DNA of 64,000 bases from Geosiphon pyriformis (lineage: Eukaryota; Glomeromycota; Glomeromycetes; Archaeosporales; Geosiphonaceae), in NCBI GenBank assembly GCA_016748015.1, contig JAAOMT010000061.1:268433-332432 (forward strand), in the 5' to 3' direction. The notes below the pieces were generated by a model. The model saw only the letters and a list, made by a program, of their open reading frames with translations. It did no database searches and was not told the origin of the DNA. The position numbers and the translations under genes are program-made. How positions within the stretch are numbered: the first letter of the stretch is position 1; each line of letters opens with the position of its first letter. This document shows positions 25,080 through 36,424 of the stretch, one piece after another.

Positions 25080-26741
25080 ACTTTTTTTTTGTAATTTTAT
25101 AATTATACTTAAAGCAAAGAGTAAAAAAGTTGCAATTTATATATTTTTTAAAGTAATTAATTGTATTTTTATTAGTAAAATATTTATAGTTATTAAAACT
25201 ATTTTGTAATAATATTTTTTTTAAATAAAATAATAATAAAATAGCTTTTTACTAATTTTAAAGCATTTTTTGGCTTTAAATAGAAGTTTTTTTTTCAAAG
25301 TCTTATTAAAATAATATATTTAAAATAATTTTTATATAGCTATTATTATATTAAAAAATCTTAAAATTTTTAATTATAAATTAATAATTAAGTTATTGTT
25401 TTTTTCTGCTGTTTTTTTTTGTTATTTAAATAATAATAAAAACCAAAACAACAAAAAACAAATTTTTTTTAAATTAGTTATTATTTTTTTGTAATATTAA
25501 AAACTCTGTTTTTTTAGTGTCTTTAATAGTATTTTAATTATATTAAAATTAATTTTTTTTTTATAAAAAACAAAGCTTTGGTTTTTTTATTAATTTTATA
25601 ACATTAATACTAATTATAATATTTAATTTTATATATTTATAAATAATAAATAATTGTCTGTTCTAAATAATAACAATAAAAACATGTTGATTTATTTTGA
25701 TTTGAATTAATTATTAATATTATTATTTAATATATTGAATTTTAACCAATTTTTGTTAATTTTAAAAGTAAAACAAATTATATTTTAATGTATAATTTAT
25801 TTATTAAATTACTTAATTTCAAAGATTAATCTAACCAGAATTTTTTTTCTGTTTTTTAATAATATTTAAAAAACAATTATTAATTATTAAAAATTTTTTA
25901 AATAAATAGTTTTTATTTTAATATTTAGTGTTTTTTTTAAAATTAGTTTTTAAGACAATATTAAATTATTTTATATAAAGTTTGTTTTAAATATTATTTA
26001 GCTAATTAAATTTATTAATTTTTTTTTATTTTTAAAATTATAAAATTTTCTGTAATTCTTGTATTTGGTTTTGTTTTTGTTGTTGTTTTTTATAATATTA
26101 TTTTTCAAGTTTTTATAAATAATATTAAAAATACTATATATATTTAATAAAATTTTTAGTATTAAATTAAAGAAATATTATTATTTTTAAAAAATTTTTA
26201 AAACCAAATTGGTAATTTTTTTTATTAAATTGGTTTAAGATTAATAATTTAAGTTTTTAAATATATAATTATATTTGTTTTATTTTTAGTTTTTTAATTT
26301 TGGTTAATAGTTATAATATATTATAATTATTTTAAATTTTTAAAAATATTTAGATATTACAATTGTTAAAATTAATATTTTAAAAAACTTTAATTGTTAA
26401 TATTAATATAAATATCAAAATTTAAACTATTTGTTTTTAATTACAAAATGTTTTTATATATATATTTTAGATTGTAATTGGTTTTAAAGTTTTTAAACTT
26501 ATTTTATTAACATAAAATTATATGTTAAGATTGCTGTTTTTTGTGTTTTTTTTGTTATTATTGTAATTGTTAATTTTTTTGTCATTTCTAAATTGGCATT
26601 TTTAGAATTTAAACTGGCCAAATTGGTTTTGTTTATAAAAATTTATTATTAAATTAATTTGTATTTTGTTTTTTTTTTAATTATAAAATTAATTAATGTT
26701 TTTTTTAAATGTTAAAATATTTTTTTTTTCTTTCTTTTAAC
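25080..26741 (+). mobile_element. decayed + strand LINE-like repeat
   Basis: A strongly AT-rich relic. Its start (25085-25130, AAAGCAAAGAGTAAAAAAG) is shared with 42085 and its middle (25750-26000) with 43120-43300. At 26525-26650 it reads FVISKLAFLEFKLAKLVLFI, paralleled at 59950-60020 by IIDSKLTSLDFKLVKLALLI; this pattern fits the central Glu helix of an RNase H. It is interrupted by the minus-strand LINE at 26742 and seems to resume at 27570-27890. Confidence 0.45.
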
Positions 26742-27560
26742 GAGTGAAGTCCAAATACTACCTAGAACTATACATTATTTAAATGATCTAAACTAGGTAT
26801 GAATCATGCTTTTTCTACATGTGACCAGTCACTTAGACCAGTCAGAACAACACTATGTACTTATACCAACAGAAACTATGTCACTTATACCTGCAAAAAA
26901 TAAACAAGGCTTGCCATCAATCTTACTCCGCAAACTATCCATCACAACTCCAGAATTAGAGCCAACCTCCCAACATGTTCAATGAACAGACTGGAAAACA
27001 CCACAGACAAAACATCTTGAATTACTAGATATTGCAGTACCATCAGTCTTCAGAAAATGTTCACTGACTATATAGGGCAGCTGCCAAGAAGAAAAAACAG
27101 CATCTTTAGCAAGTGCATCAGCCCGCACATTGCCTAAGATACTCGAATAACCTTTAACTTTGATCCAATTCACATCCAAATTTTTCTGATGAATAATGTT
27201 AACAATATGGCAATGTTCAATCCAACACTGATTTTTGAAATCTGGACAAACCAACAGAGATTCAGACTTGCAAGCATCCAAAGCAGCCTGGTTGTCCGAA
27301 AACAAGTTAACTGAATGAAAAGAGGAGACACACTCAAGAGCCAAGGAGATGGTCTACAACTTTGCCATCATAGAAAAAACCATACCAGACATACTTACAT
27401 CCAAACCTGAATTAATGTCCTCAAAAAAAACAGCAGCACCAGCCTTTATATTATGAGTTCCTAAACCACTCAGAAACCCATCCATATACACAGAAAGGCA
27501 AGCTGCATCAACAACCAACAGATTGTTACAAACAATACCAAAACCACAAGATTAACAAAC
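26742..27560 (-). mobile_element. younger LINE 5 fragment: RNase H and 3' end, internally deleted
   Basis: Clearly less AT-biased than its flanks. Minus strand reads LSVYMDGFLSGLG, AGAAVFFEDINSGLDV, a single TAG (KL*TISLALECV, at about 27354), NLFSDNQAALDAC, CWIEHCHIVNIIHQKN, WIKVKGYSSILGNVRADALA, EHFLKTDGTAISSNSRCFV. After VFQSVH there is a TGA, then TCWEVGSNSGVVMDSLRSK and directly KPCLFFAGI to a TAG at 26853-26855. The C-terminal half seen at 16863-17507 (LYNK, DHVFTC and so on) is therefore missing. The Glu and one Asp of RNase H remain; TDG is MDG. 3'UTR 26742-26852. Confidence 0.85.
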
Positions 27561-27569
27561 ATCAAATAA

Positions 27570-27890
27570 GGCAGAACAAAGAGATCAAACCATAATTAAA
27601 ATATGATATAAATAAAAATAAAAATATATTTAACATAAAAAATTCAGATTTGTTTATAAACAAAAAATTTTTGTAAAATTAATAATGCTTTAAAAGATTT
27701 AAGCTTTTAATATTAAAATAAAACTGTTATATAATTGGTTAGTTTAAGTTTATTTTTGTAAATTTAATGTAGTTTAGTTTAAATTAGATTTGTGTTTGAT
27801 TACATATAAAAAGTATGTAAATATTATTTATTTTAGAGCCTATTTTATGGTTATATTATAATAGATAGTAATTAGATTTTACATGTTAAT
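27570..27890 (+). mobile_element. LINE-like 3' end, continuation
   Basis: Matches 60160-60480 by eye, including TAATGTAGTTTAGTTTAAATTAGATTT versus TTAGTGTAGTTTAGTTTTAACTGG, and TTATGGTTATATTATAATAGATAGTAATTAGATT versus TTATGGCTGTATTATATTAGATAGTAATTAGATT. The latter also resembles the 3'UTR of the LINE family. With 26520-26741 it forms one element split by the insertion at 26742-27560. Confidence 0.5.
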
Positions 27891-30563
27891 AATAAATAAA
27901 TAAAGAAATTTATTAAACCAATTTTATCTGGTTAAAAATCATAATTAATAAAATTAAAATAAATTTTCAAAAATATAACTTTTTTCATTTTAAATTACTT
28001 TGTTTAAAATTAATTTAACATTTTATTTTATTTTTTAAATTGAAATTAGTTTATTGTTTTTAAAACAAAATATAATATTATTATAAAATACATTAAAGTT
28101 AATTAATTTTAGAAACAGCTTAATATTAAAAAATTATTATTATTATTATTATTATTATTATTTATTTATTTACTTTGAAAATAAATTTTATTACAAAGCT
28201 TTAAAAAAAAAAGAATAAAAATTTTGTTATTATTTGCAAATCTTTAATTATTTTTAAAAAACAATTATTTATTTATTTAAATCTTTTTATTATTTCTTTT
28301 AGTTACACTATTATTCATTTTAATTATATATTATTAATACTTTAAATTACATTATTCTTATTTTTTATAAATTTTTTATAAAATAAAATTTCAGTGTTAT
28401 TAAATAGATAAAGAATTTATAATTGTAATTATCAGCTCTCATTAAATATAAATCTATTGATAACTTTATTATCGGATGTGACATTATATATATTTTTAAT
28501 TGCTATAATCAAGAAAAAGTCATAGCACAATTTAACTAATTTATTTTAAAAATTATGAAAAATGTAAAATATACCAAACTTGCTCATGAGAATCCCCAAA
28601 TTTTCAGGGAGGAACACACGCTGTTTTATTCAATTTGGGAAAGACCTGTATGCGAATGAAAAAATCATCACAAAGATGTACATAATGGGCAAAAAAAAAA
28701 TTTGGCGGTGCAGGTTATTTTGACCAAATTAACTACTTTGTAACACCAAAAAAGTCCCTTGAAACTATTTCCCGACTAGCCGTGATAAGAAAGCAATCTA
28801 AAAACAATTCCTGCATCCTTCAGAGAGTTGGGGTTTTTGCTTTAAACAATGTAAACTCAAGTTACACAAATTCCCTAAAATTTTAACCCCTAAATGATTA
28901 CAAGATCGGTGATATACTATATATAAATATATGAATCGGGTGGCTGGTCACATGTAGCAAGAGTTGCAGCTGGGCCACACTCGTTATCGCATAATAAAAA
29001 AATAATATATAAATATATATTTAAAGTTTATTTTTCTAGAGAATCCTATTAATAGAAAAAAAATAATATGGATATAATGAATTCATTGTTAAATACGCAA
29101 AAAATGATGAGCCAATAAAAACCGTTGGATTAGGGATGAATTTTAATTTAAAAAACTTTTTTGAATCAAATATTTTTAGTGGTTATGACATATCCACAAT
29201 ATGACAAAAAGAATCGTGTTAAACAATAAAGAGATCTTCATTTTTTGGAAAGCTCAGGTTTCACATTGATGACCTGATTGAAAAACTCGAATCGAATTGA
29301 TCAACCTCCCTGAAAAACCATATCCTCTCTTTCAAAGATAGATTGGTAGTAATATTTATTAATTCAAATCTTTGCAAGTATAATAGAATAGAATAGAATA
29401 GAATAGAATAAAATAGAATAGAATAGAATAGAATAGGATAGAATAGAATAGAATAGAATAAAATAGAATAGAATCATCAGTATGATTGTTAAACTTAATT
29501 TTCTTCAATTCTGTTCTGAGTTTCATAGCAGGAAAGGATTCGTTATTGTCGATGATCGGTCCTAAATTTAGCCATTCGATTAATCAATTTAGTGATTGAT
29601 GTCAGTAAGTCCGATTGTCAAGTTCTATTTGAATTTCTCCGAACCAATTTGAATTGAAAAAACTGTTTTCTCCAAGAAAATTCTTTAGTAATCAAACGTC
29701 CCTATTTAGATAAAAAAAATAGAGTGTTACATTCTTTTTTTATGTCAAGTGGCTGGTTGGATCACCTATCCTATGAAGATGAAAGTTAAAATCCTTTGTC
29801 ACCTATTAAAAGATATTGAGGGTACCGTAACTCTTTTATTTGCGCTGTCCAATTTAAAAGGTTAGACCATTATTATGTCTGTTTTCCGATTTTTCAGCCA
29901 TTCAATACAAGTAAAAAATCAAATATTATTTCAATCGACCCGAAGTAGGAAAGATAAATATCCATATATATATTACAAAAATACAGTACCTATCCAATGA
30001 TTCTTCTATTCGGAAAAAGATAATGATGTAAATGAGATGGCTTCACATCGCAGTTTTTAATTGTATCCTACATTTTGAATCCTCTTGGGCTCTAAATAAA
30101 GTTTAATTGAAATTTACCTGCTTAATTGGTGTCACAATAACGCCAATGGAAACATAAAAAACCACTTTTATCAACACCCTTACTTTGTGTAAAATAGTTC
30201 AACCAAAAAAATAATGATAATGAAAAATTTCATTATTTCAATTAATTTTAGGAAATTTAATTTTTTCTTTTTATATTTTCATTTCTAAAACAGAATTATG
30301 TTGTACTGACTCCTTTGATTAATTTTCCACTCCATTATAAGCTCTGTATTTGTGTACGTTTATATTGTATAACATTTAAATTTAAAGTTTGCGAACCCAA
30401 ATGATAATTGTGTAACAATTAACCAGATTAAAATAGGGGTTATTAACGTTGTGGCGCCAAATCAAATTTCTCTTATATTTAATGGTTGTTTTGGCAGAGA
30501 ATGTTTTTATCTTGAAATAAAATAAAAAAAGTTTCGAGTGAAATAAAATAATTTTGTTAAAAG
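27890..30563. other. transition from repeat DNA to gene island; no gene seen
   Basis: Up to about 28500 the DNA is AT-rich with a (TTA)n run at 28129-28161. From 28560 the base composition becomes less extreme and CpGs appear, but I could not build a spliced gene on either strand. A short stretch at 28937-28960 (GGCTGGTCACATGTAGCAAG) resembles the LINE 3'UTR. The last few hundred bases presumably hold the promoter of the gene starting at 30564. Confidence 0.4.
29382..29474. repeat. (GAATA)n microsatellite
   Basis: Pentanucleotide repeat of about 18 units with AAATA and GGATA variants. Confidence 0.95.
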
Positions 30564-32818
30564 ATGTTTTTTATGTTTCGTGCCCAACGTAATGTGGTAA
30601 GTTTTTAAAGTATAAAAAAAATTCAATTTTTTGTATAATTTCTTTTAAGGAGTATTAATCTTTTTTTTTTTTACTTTTGAAATTGGTTTTTGTTAAATAA
30701 ATTTTTACCCAGTTCCAAGAGCCAAGAACATTTTATATAATACGAGTTATAACAGCGACAATAGTTTCTATGCTATATTTTTCTTACTTGATTTTTCTAG
30801 CATATCAAATATGGAACGATAGACCAGTGCTTCAACTTGCACGAGAACATGTTCGTCTCGTTAAAGCGCCAGGTATGAAAAACTTGAAGTTTTTTAAAAA
30901 AATTTCAATTTAAAAATATTTACTTAAAATCTTGATCTAAATATAATAGATTAACGAGAGGTATAATTCATTTTATAATTATAGATATTGAAATGTGTGG
31001 TTATGGTACCGACATAGAAATCGTACGATGTGACTTTACCTGGAAAAACTGGAGTAGCGTACAATACGATGACTGTGCTCGTCCAGATGGAACAACATGG
31101 CTTACAGCTGGTCCAAGGATAAACGATCACGATTTCTGTTACTTGTTTAGCGGAAGTGACAAATTATTCTATGGCGACAAGGATCAAAAAGGAGATTATT
31201 TGCAACGATTAGGATTTTATTTCCAGTTCAAGAATATAACAGCATCTAATAATTTAGTTGTCGCTGTTCCTATTGTGGCAGTAAGTAAATTTCTTTCGCA
31301 TTAGTTCGGGTTTTTGGATATTAAACGAGATGTAAAGTTTATACCTTTTAAATCTTAATATAGGCACAATTATTAGATCCTGATTTTAATCCACTTTGGA
31401 ATAAGACTAAAACGAATACTAGAGAGGTACGAATCTATAAAGTTTTTTAGTTTTATACGTTTTTTATCAAAAAAATTTGAGCTTTAAACTTTCATATATA
31501 TTCTAGAGGGTAGCTGCCGATACCGATTTCAGATTACAAGGAAATAATTTTGGTGGAGTTTTTAACCAGAGCACTCTTGTAAGTGAAATTAGTTTGAAAA
31601 TTTTCGGTTTGTCTATTTTCTTTCTCCTAAATTACTTTTTATTTCTATAGGTAAAAATGTTTGTCTCAAAATTACAAGAAATAAAACCACATGACTTTAG
31701 TAGTGTTTTAGGCTTAACACCCTCCTATATCAATACAACAATAATATCCCAAGCTGCCACCTATTATCCATTACATGAGAGTGAAAAATTTGGTCCTAAC
31801 CGCAATTATAGTGGATATTTTCAAGTGGAGATGGGGAGTTTTACAATTGAAGTGCAGACTCAGAAACGGTGAGTTTATGAAGAATTTTTTGCATCTTATA
31901 TGTGATGATTAATTTTAGCTAGATTAAAATTATAAATAAGTCAAGTCTTTTACTAATGCTCTTAATCTCAAATAGAGTAAGGACAATACTTGGAGCTCTT
32001 GGTGTTGCTGGTGGTGCTTTCGGTAAGTATAAATTCATATTGGGCTAGAAGTTGATTGCAACGATATTTTAGAAATCTATTTCACACAATCAATTTCAAA
32101 ACCAGGTATAATTTGCACAATATATTTTGTTCTATATGGCGATCGAAAAACACAACCTTGGTAATCTTCTTTCCCTATATAAATTTCGAGATATCACTTA
32201 TTATTTCCGTTTATTGACACTAACAAATATATTAATTATCTCAGGGGTCTAATGCATCGTATGGTGAAATCCGAAGTACGCCGTTTTGCACAAATGCCTA
32301 ATGTACCCTTGATATCCCCCCTTCACGAAAAGGCAAGTGAAGAACTAACACAAGAAGAACGAGTAGCGCGCATCGAAGACCGTTTTCAAGAATTAGAAGG
32401 CTTTTTATCGGATTACTTTATTGATACGGGACCGTTAAGACGTTTTAAGGATCAAGCAAAGGATGATCCAGAGTTAGCGCGGCGCNNNNNNNNNNNNNNN
32501 NNNNNGAGATATCACTTATTATTTCCGTTTATTGACACTAACAAATATATTAATTATCTCAGGGGTCTAATGCATCGTATGGTGAAATCCGAAGTACGCC
32601 GTTTTGCACAAATGCCTAATGTACCCTTGATATCCCCCCTTCACGAAAAGGCAAGTGAAGAACTAACACAAGAAGAACGAGTAGCGCGCATCGAAGACCG
32701 TTTTCAAGAATTAGAAGGCTTTTTATCGGATTACTTTATTGATACGGGACCGTTAAGACGTTTTAAGGATCAAGCAAAGGATGATCCAGAGTTAGCGCGG
32801 CGCTCTCCGTCTTATTAA
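30564..32818 (+). CDS. two-pass membrane protein, tandem family copy 1
   Basis: Function unknown. Nine exons with GT-AG introns: 30564-30596, 30713-30872, 30985-31280, 31364-31426, 31507-31578, 31651-31868, 31976-32022, 32106-32160, 32563-32818. They join in frame to 399 codons. The last exon is present twice because of an assembly overlap (32245-32485 is the redundant copy). The protein has an N-terminal membrane helix (about 22-45), a luminal/extracellular domain with cysteines 69, 80, 95 and 116 and many N-x-S/T sequons (NWS, NIT, NKT, NQS, NTT, NYS), a second helix (about 283-308, Gly/Ala-rich then hydrophobic) and a charged cytoplasmic tail with a heptad-like EERVARIEDRFQELEGFL segment. 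Two helices put both ends on the same side. Paralogues at 36425 and 44586 share intron positions and phases. A receptor, adhesin or channel-like subunit are all possible; nothing decides. Confidence 0.85.
32188..32803. other. scaffold gap with duplicated overlapping contig ends
   Basis: Twenty Ns at 32486-32505. The 298 bases left of the gap (32188-32485) are identical to the 298 bases right of it (32506-32803) and include the whole last intron end and most of the last exon. This is the signature of two contig ends that overlap but were scaffolded instead of merged, not of a biological duplication. Confidence 0.95.
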
Positions 32819-33720
32819 TGATAATTTGTATAGTATGGGAAAAGGTATGAAGACGAGTATTCTTAGATTGTAAAGCTTGGGAGGCATTTCGGGAGGCGAA
32901 TGGATTGAGAACTTTTCTATTAATTTTGTGAATTTTCAAAAAAAACTCCCATTTCGAAACCTGCAGTGACTTACATTTCACTGTTATTTGTAATTTAATC
33001 AATTCTCAGCATTTCATTGTATGAATGAGAAAACTTCCAATGTGATGAAGTCGAGTTCGTTTAATTAATGTAGGCATTACTGTTCATATAGATGACTCGG
33101 GTTCTATACAATTACCAAAAATATTGTAAAATCTCAAATCATAAACTTCATGTGTTTAAACAAAAAAAAATTTTTAGGCCAAAAGCGTGCAAATAATTAT
33201 CGATATGCAATTTATCCCAAAAAAAGATATTGAGATTATCATTAAGTCCATAATTGACCTGATGTTTCCCCAGATTAAATAATTTATTTATGCAAAATTT
33301 ATATTGTATTTCAAATTTAAAAAATACTTTCGAAAAAGAATATAATTAAATAAATCATTAATTTCACAAAACCTTAATTAGAAACACAATATTAATTGAT
33401 TATCAAATTATTAATTTCACAATTTACTAATCATGACAATTGTGGATAGTTACAACTATTTTGAAAATTCAAATATTAAACCCATATTATTTTAAGTCTT
33501 TCAAAAAAATAGATTTTATTAGGAATTAGAACAAAGGTATTAAGAGTTATAAGATGGGAATTTTTTCTCAAATGTATATCAATCATAAAGGTGAATTAAC
33601 TTAAAAGAGATCATTTGTTTTTGTTCGGATCACTTTGACTCTTTGTATATTTAAGGTTAGATTTAAAATATATTAATATAAAATGACGTCATCTTTTTGT
33701 CATCTTAATATTCTTTGAAT
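32819..33720. other. intergenic, no gene seen
   Basis: 3' flank of copy 1. Its first 110 bases (TATAGTATGGGAAA..GGCGAATGGATTGAGAACTTTTC) recur almost unchanged at 35210-35315 behind copy 2, showing that the duplication unit includes the 3' flank. No further open frame is convincing. Confidence 0.6.
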
Positions 33721-34105
33721 TATTCTAGATATCTGCTAAACTCATTTATTATCCGACTGTTCTAGAGAATGAGTACCAAGGTACCTCTCACAGTTCTAAA
33801 TCAGTCTAGCATATTATGAATTAAAAATAGAGGTAGATAATTTAGAATGAACAAAAATCTTTTTTAAGTCGTTTACGACTATGAAATTGCGAATTCAAAC
33901 GCTATTTATAATCTCAGACTAAAAAACTCCATAAAAGCTTAAAATATGTTTTAAAATTATCATTTGCTTTATTTATGAATTTGAAAGTGAATATATTAAG
34001 ATTTTTAAAAGCCTTAAACCGTTGTTTCAACGTACAATTTGCATTTATATGCGAAGAAATAAGCAAAGATGGTTTTTATCCCTCGTTGCCCATCGAAATG
34101 TTGTA
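33720..34105 (+). pseudogene. orphan promoter and exon 1 of the membrane family
   Basis: At 34069 the sequence AAGATGGTTTTTATCCCTCG..GTTGTAAG is an extra exon 1, like those at 34481 and 36425. It has one inserted T (CGTTGCCC versus CGTGCCC) that shifts the frame, and no exon 2 follows. Its upstream 350 bp (TGTTCTAGAGAATGAGTACCAAGG, CAGTTCTAAATCAGTCTAGCAT) is repeated at 34170-34250 in front of copy 2. So a roughly 400 bp promoter-plus-exon-1 unit was duplicated in tandem. Confidence 0.7.
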
Positions 34106-34480
34106 AGTTTTTAAAAATTAAGAAACCTATTTATAGATATTTGCTCTTTTAATCCATCTAATTATTCGACCATTCTAGGGAATGAGCACCAGGACACTTA
34201 CCCTCGCAGTTCTAAACCAGTCTGGTATTTTATGAATTAAAAATAGAAACTAATTTAGGACAAACAAAGTAATTTCATAGACGAAATTTTACTAAAAATT
34301 ACATAGTAGGTTAAATATGTTCAAAAGATATCGTTATCTTGGGGCTATAAATTTGAAGAGGAATGTATCAAGTGTTTTAAAAGCCTTGAACCGTTGTTTC
34401 AACATACGAATTGATATATTTTTGAGTTAAACTTATACTCCGAGAAAATATTGAAAAATCAAGTAAAGAAATAAGCAAAG

Positions 34481-35207
34481 ATGATTTATATCCCTCGTGC
34501 CCAACGGAAGGTTGTAAGTTTTTAAAAGTAAAAATCTTTCAATTACTTGTAGAATTTCTTTCAAGGAATGTTAATCATTTTTTTATTTTTTTGAAATTGG
34601 TTTTTATTATTAAATAAATTTTACCCAGTTCCAAGAGCATAGATTATTTTACATAACACGAATTATAATAGCAACGGTAGTTTCTATGATATATATCTCT
34701 TACTTGATTTTTCTAGCATATCAAATATGGAACGATAGACCAGTGCTTCAACTTGCACGAGAACATGTTCGTCTCGTTAAAGCGCCAGGTATGAAAAACT
34801 TGAAGTTTTTTAAAAAAATTTCAATTTAAAAATATTTACTTAAAATCTTGATCTAAATATAATAGATTAACGAGAGGTATAATTCATTTTATAATTATAG
34901 ATATTGAAATGTGTGGTTATGGTACCGACATAGAAATCGTACGAGATGTGTATAAGAGACAGTGATGAGATTGAATCCACGAGATTCTATACAGATTCAT
35001 AATGTACCCTTGATATCCCCCCTTCACGAAAAGGCAAGTGAAGAACTAACACAAGAAGAACGAGTAGCGCGCATCGAAGACCGTTTTCAAGAATTAGAAG
35101 GCTTTTTATCGGATTACTTTATTGATACGGGACCGTTAAGACGTTTTAAGGATCAAGCAAAGGATGATCCAGAGTTAGCGCGGCGCCCTTCGTCTTATTA
35201 CGGATAG
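34481..35207 (+). pseudogene. membrane family copy 2, chimeric or mis-assembled
   Basis: Exon 1 (34481-34513), exon 2 (34629-34788) and the start of exon 3 (34901-34943) are intact and close to copy 1. The sequence then jumps through a 19 bp Tn5 mosaic end straight into the last exon (34965-35207), skipping the rest of exon 3, exons 4-8 and their introns. The last-exon piece starts like copy 3 (MRLNPRDSIQIHNVPL) and continues like copy 1 (HEKASEELTQEERVARIEDR). There may be a real third gene here whose middle was lost in assembly; as written it encodes no complete protein. Confidence 0.75.
34944..34962 (+). other. Tn5/Nextera mosaic end sequence
   Basis: AGATGTGTATAAGAGACAG, the 19 bp hyperactive Tn5 transposase mosaic end used in tagmentation libraries, exact match. 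Not expected in a fungal genome. It sits precisely at the point where copy 2 jumps from exon 3 to the last exon, so it marks a library/assembly chimera. Confidence 0.95.
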
Positions 35208-36424
35208 TTTGTATAGTATGGGAAATGGTATGAAGACGAGTATTCTTAGATTGTAAAGCTTGGGAGGCATTTCGGGAGGCGAATGGATTGAGAACTTTTC
35301 TATTAATTTTTGAATTTTCAAAAAAAATGTTAATTAATGTAGGCAGTACTGTTCAAAATCATAGACTTCATGTGTTTAAGATCGTCATTAAGTCCATTGT
35401 TAGGCTGATGCTTTCCCAGCCACATATTTAAATGTATGCGTTATGCTCTCTTAATTAAAGATGGCACCGCCACAATTAAAAGGTTGTAACTCTTAGTTCC
35501 AACCTAAAAAATTTCAACTGTCAGGAATTAATTTCCAACTTTTGGATGTTTTAAGTTTAAGAACAATATATATTGTATTTCAAATCTAACAAATACTTTC
35601 AAAAATAATATAATTAAATAAATTATTAAATTGCGCATAACTTTAATTAGAAACACAATATTAATTGATTATCAAATTATTAATTTTACTAACAAAAAAC
35701 AATTTACTAATTATGGCAATTCTGAATAGTTACAACTATTTTGAAAATCAAAAATAAAAGCAAAAGATCGGTTCCTTTATTGCCGATCATTCTCCATATT
35801 ATTTTCAGAAGGTACTAAGAGTTATAAAGTGGTTTTTTTTTCAAATGTATATCTTTTTCTATTTTTATATTATTGTTAGATTTATCAATCATAAAGGTGC
35901 ATTGACTAATCAAAAATCCAAATATTTATTTTCAAAAAAGAGTAAAAATGAGTGCACTCGAAAAAAAGAGACTATTTTGTATTATTCGGTGAATATGTTT
36001 TCACTTTGACTCTTTGTATAGATTTAAAATGTTGATATAAACCAACAGTCATCGTTTTTTTTTATTTTATGCTATTTCAATATTCTTTAACTGATTCAAA
36101 TATTTTTATTTAGCAGAAAACCTACTAATAGATATTTACCAAACTACTTTAATCTCTATGGATTGCACAAATGTTATTATTCGTCTATTCTAGGGAATGG
36201 GCGTTTCTGAGGGTAAGTAATTTATGACAAACAAAGGAAATCTTTTACGATTATCAAAAATTTCGAATTCACACGCCCCCCCCTTCGTAATCTCAGACAA
36301 AATGACATCGTTTTATTGTGGCTATAAACTTGAATGGAAATTTTAAACCGTTGTTTCAACGTACAATTTGTCCATATTTTAATCTAAACTTAATTTTAAA
36401 AATCAAGTGAAGAAATAAGCAAAG
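35208..36424. other. intergenic between copies 2 and 3
   Basis: First ~110 bases repeat the 3' flank of copy 1. The stretch 35570-35760 repeats 33300-33470 (AATTGATTATCAAATTATTAATTT, CAATTTACTAAT). The promoter module seen at 33760 and 34170 recurs at 36180-36240 (TCTATTCTAGGGAATGGGCG). No independent gene seen. Confidence 0.6.

Noticed and set aside
28937-28960. LINE 3'UTR-like GGCTGGTCACATGTAGCAAG as a separate SINE
   Set aside because: Only about 24 bp match; no promoter boxes or tail found to support an element.
32252-32818. 188-codon frame reading through the N gap as a protein with a doubled C-terminus
   Set aside because: The two halves are the same 298 bp contig overlap.
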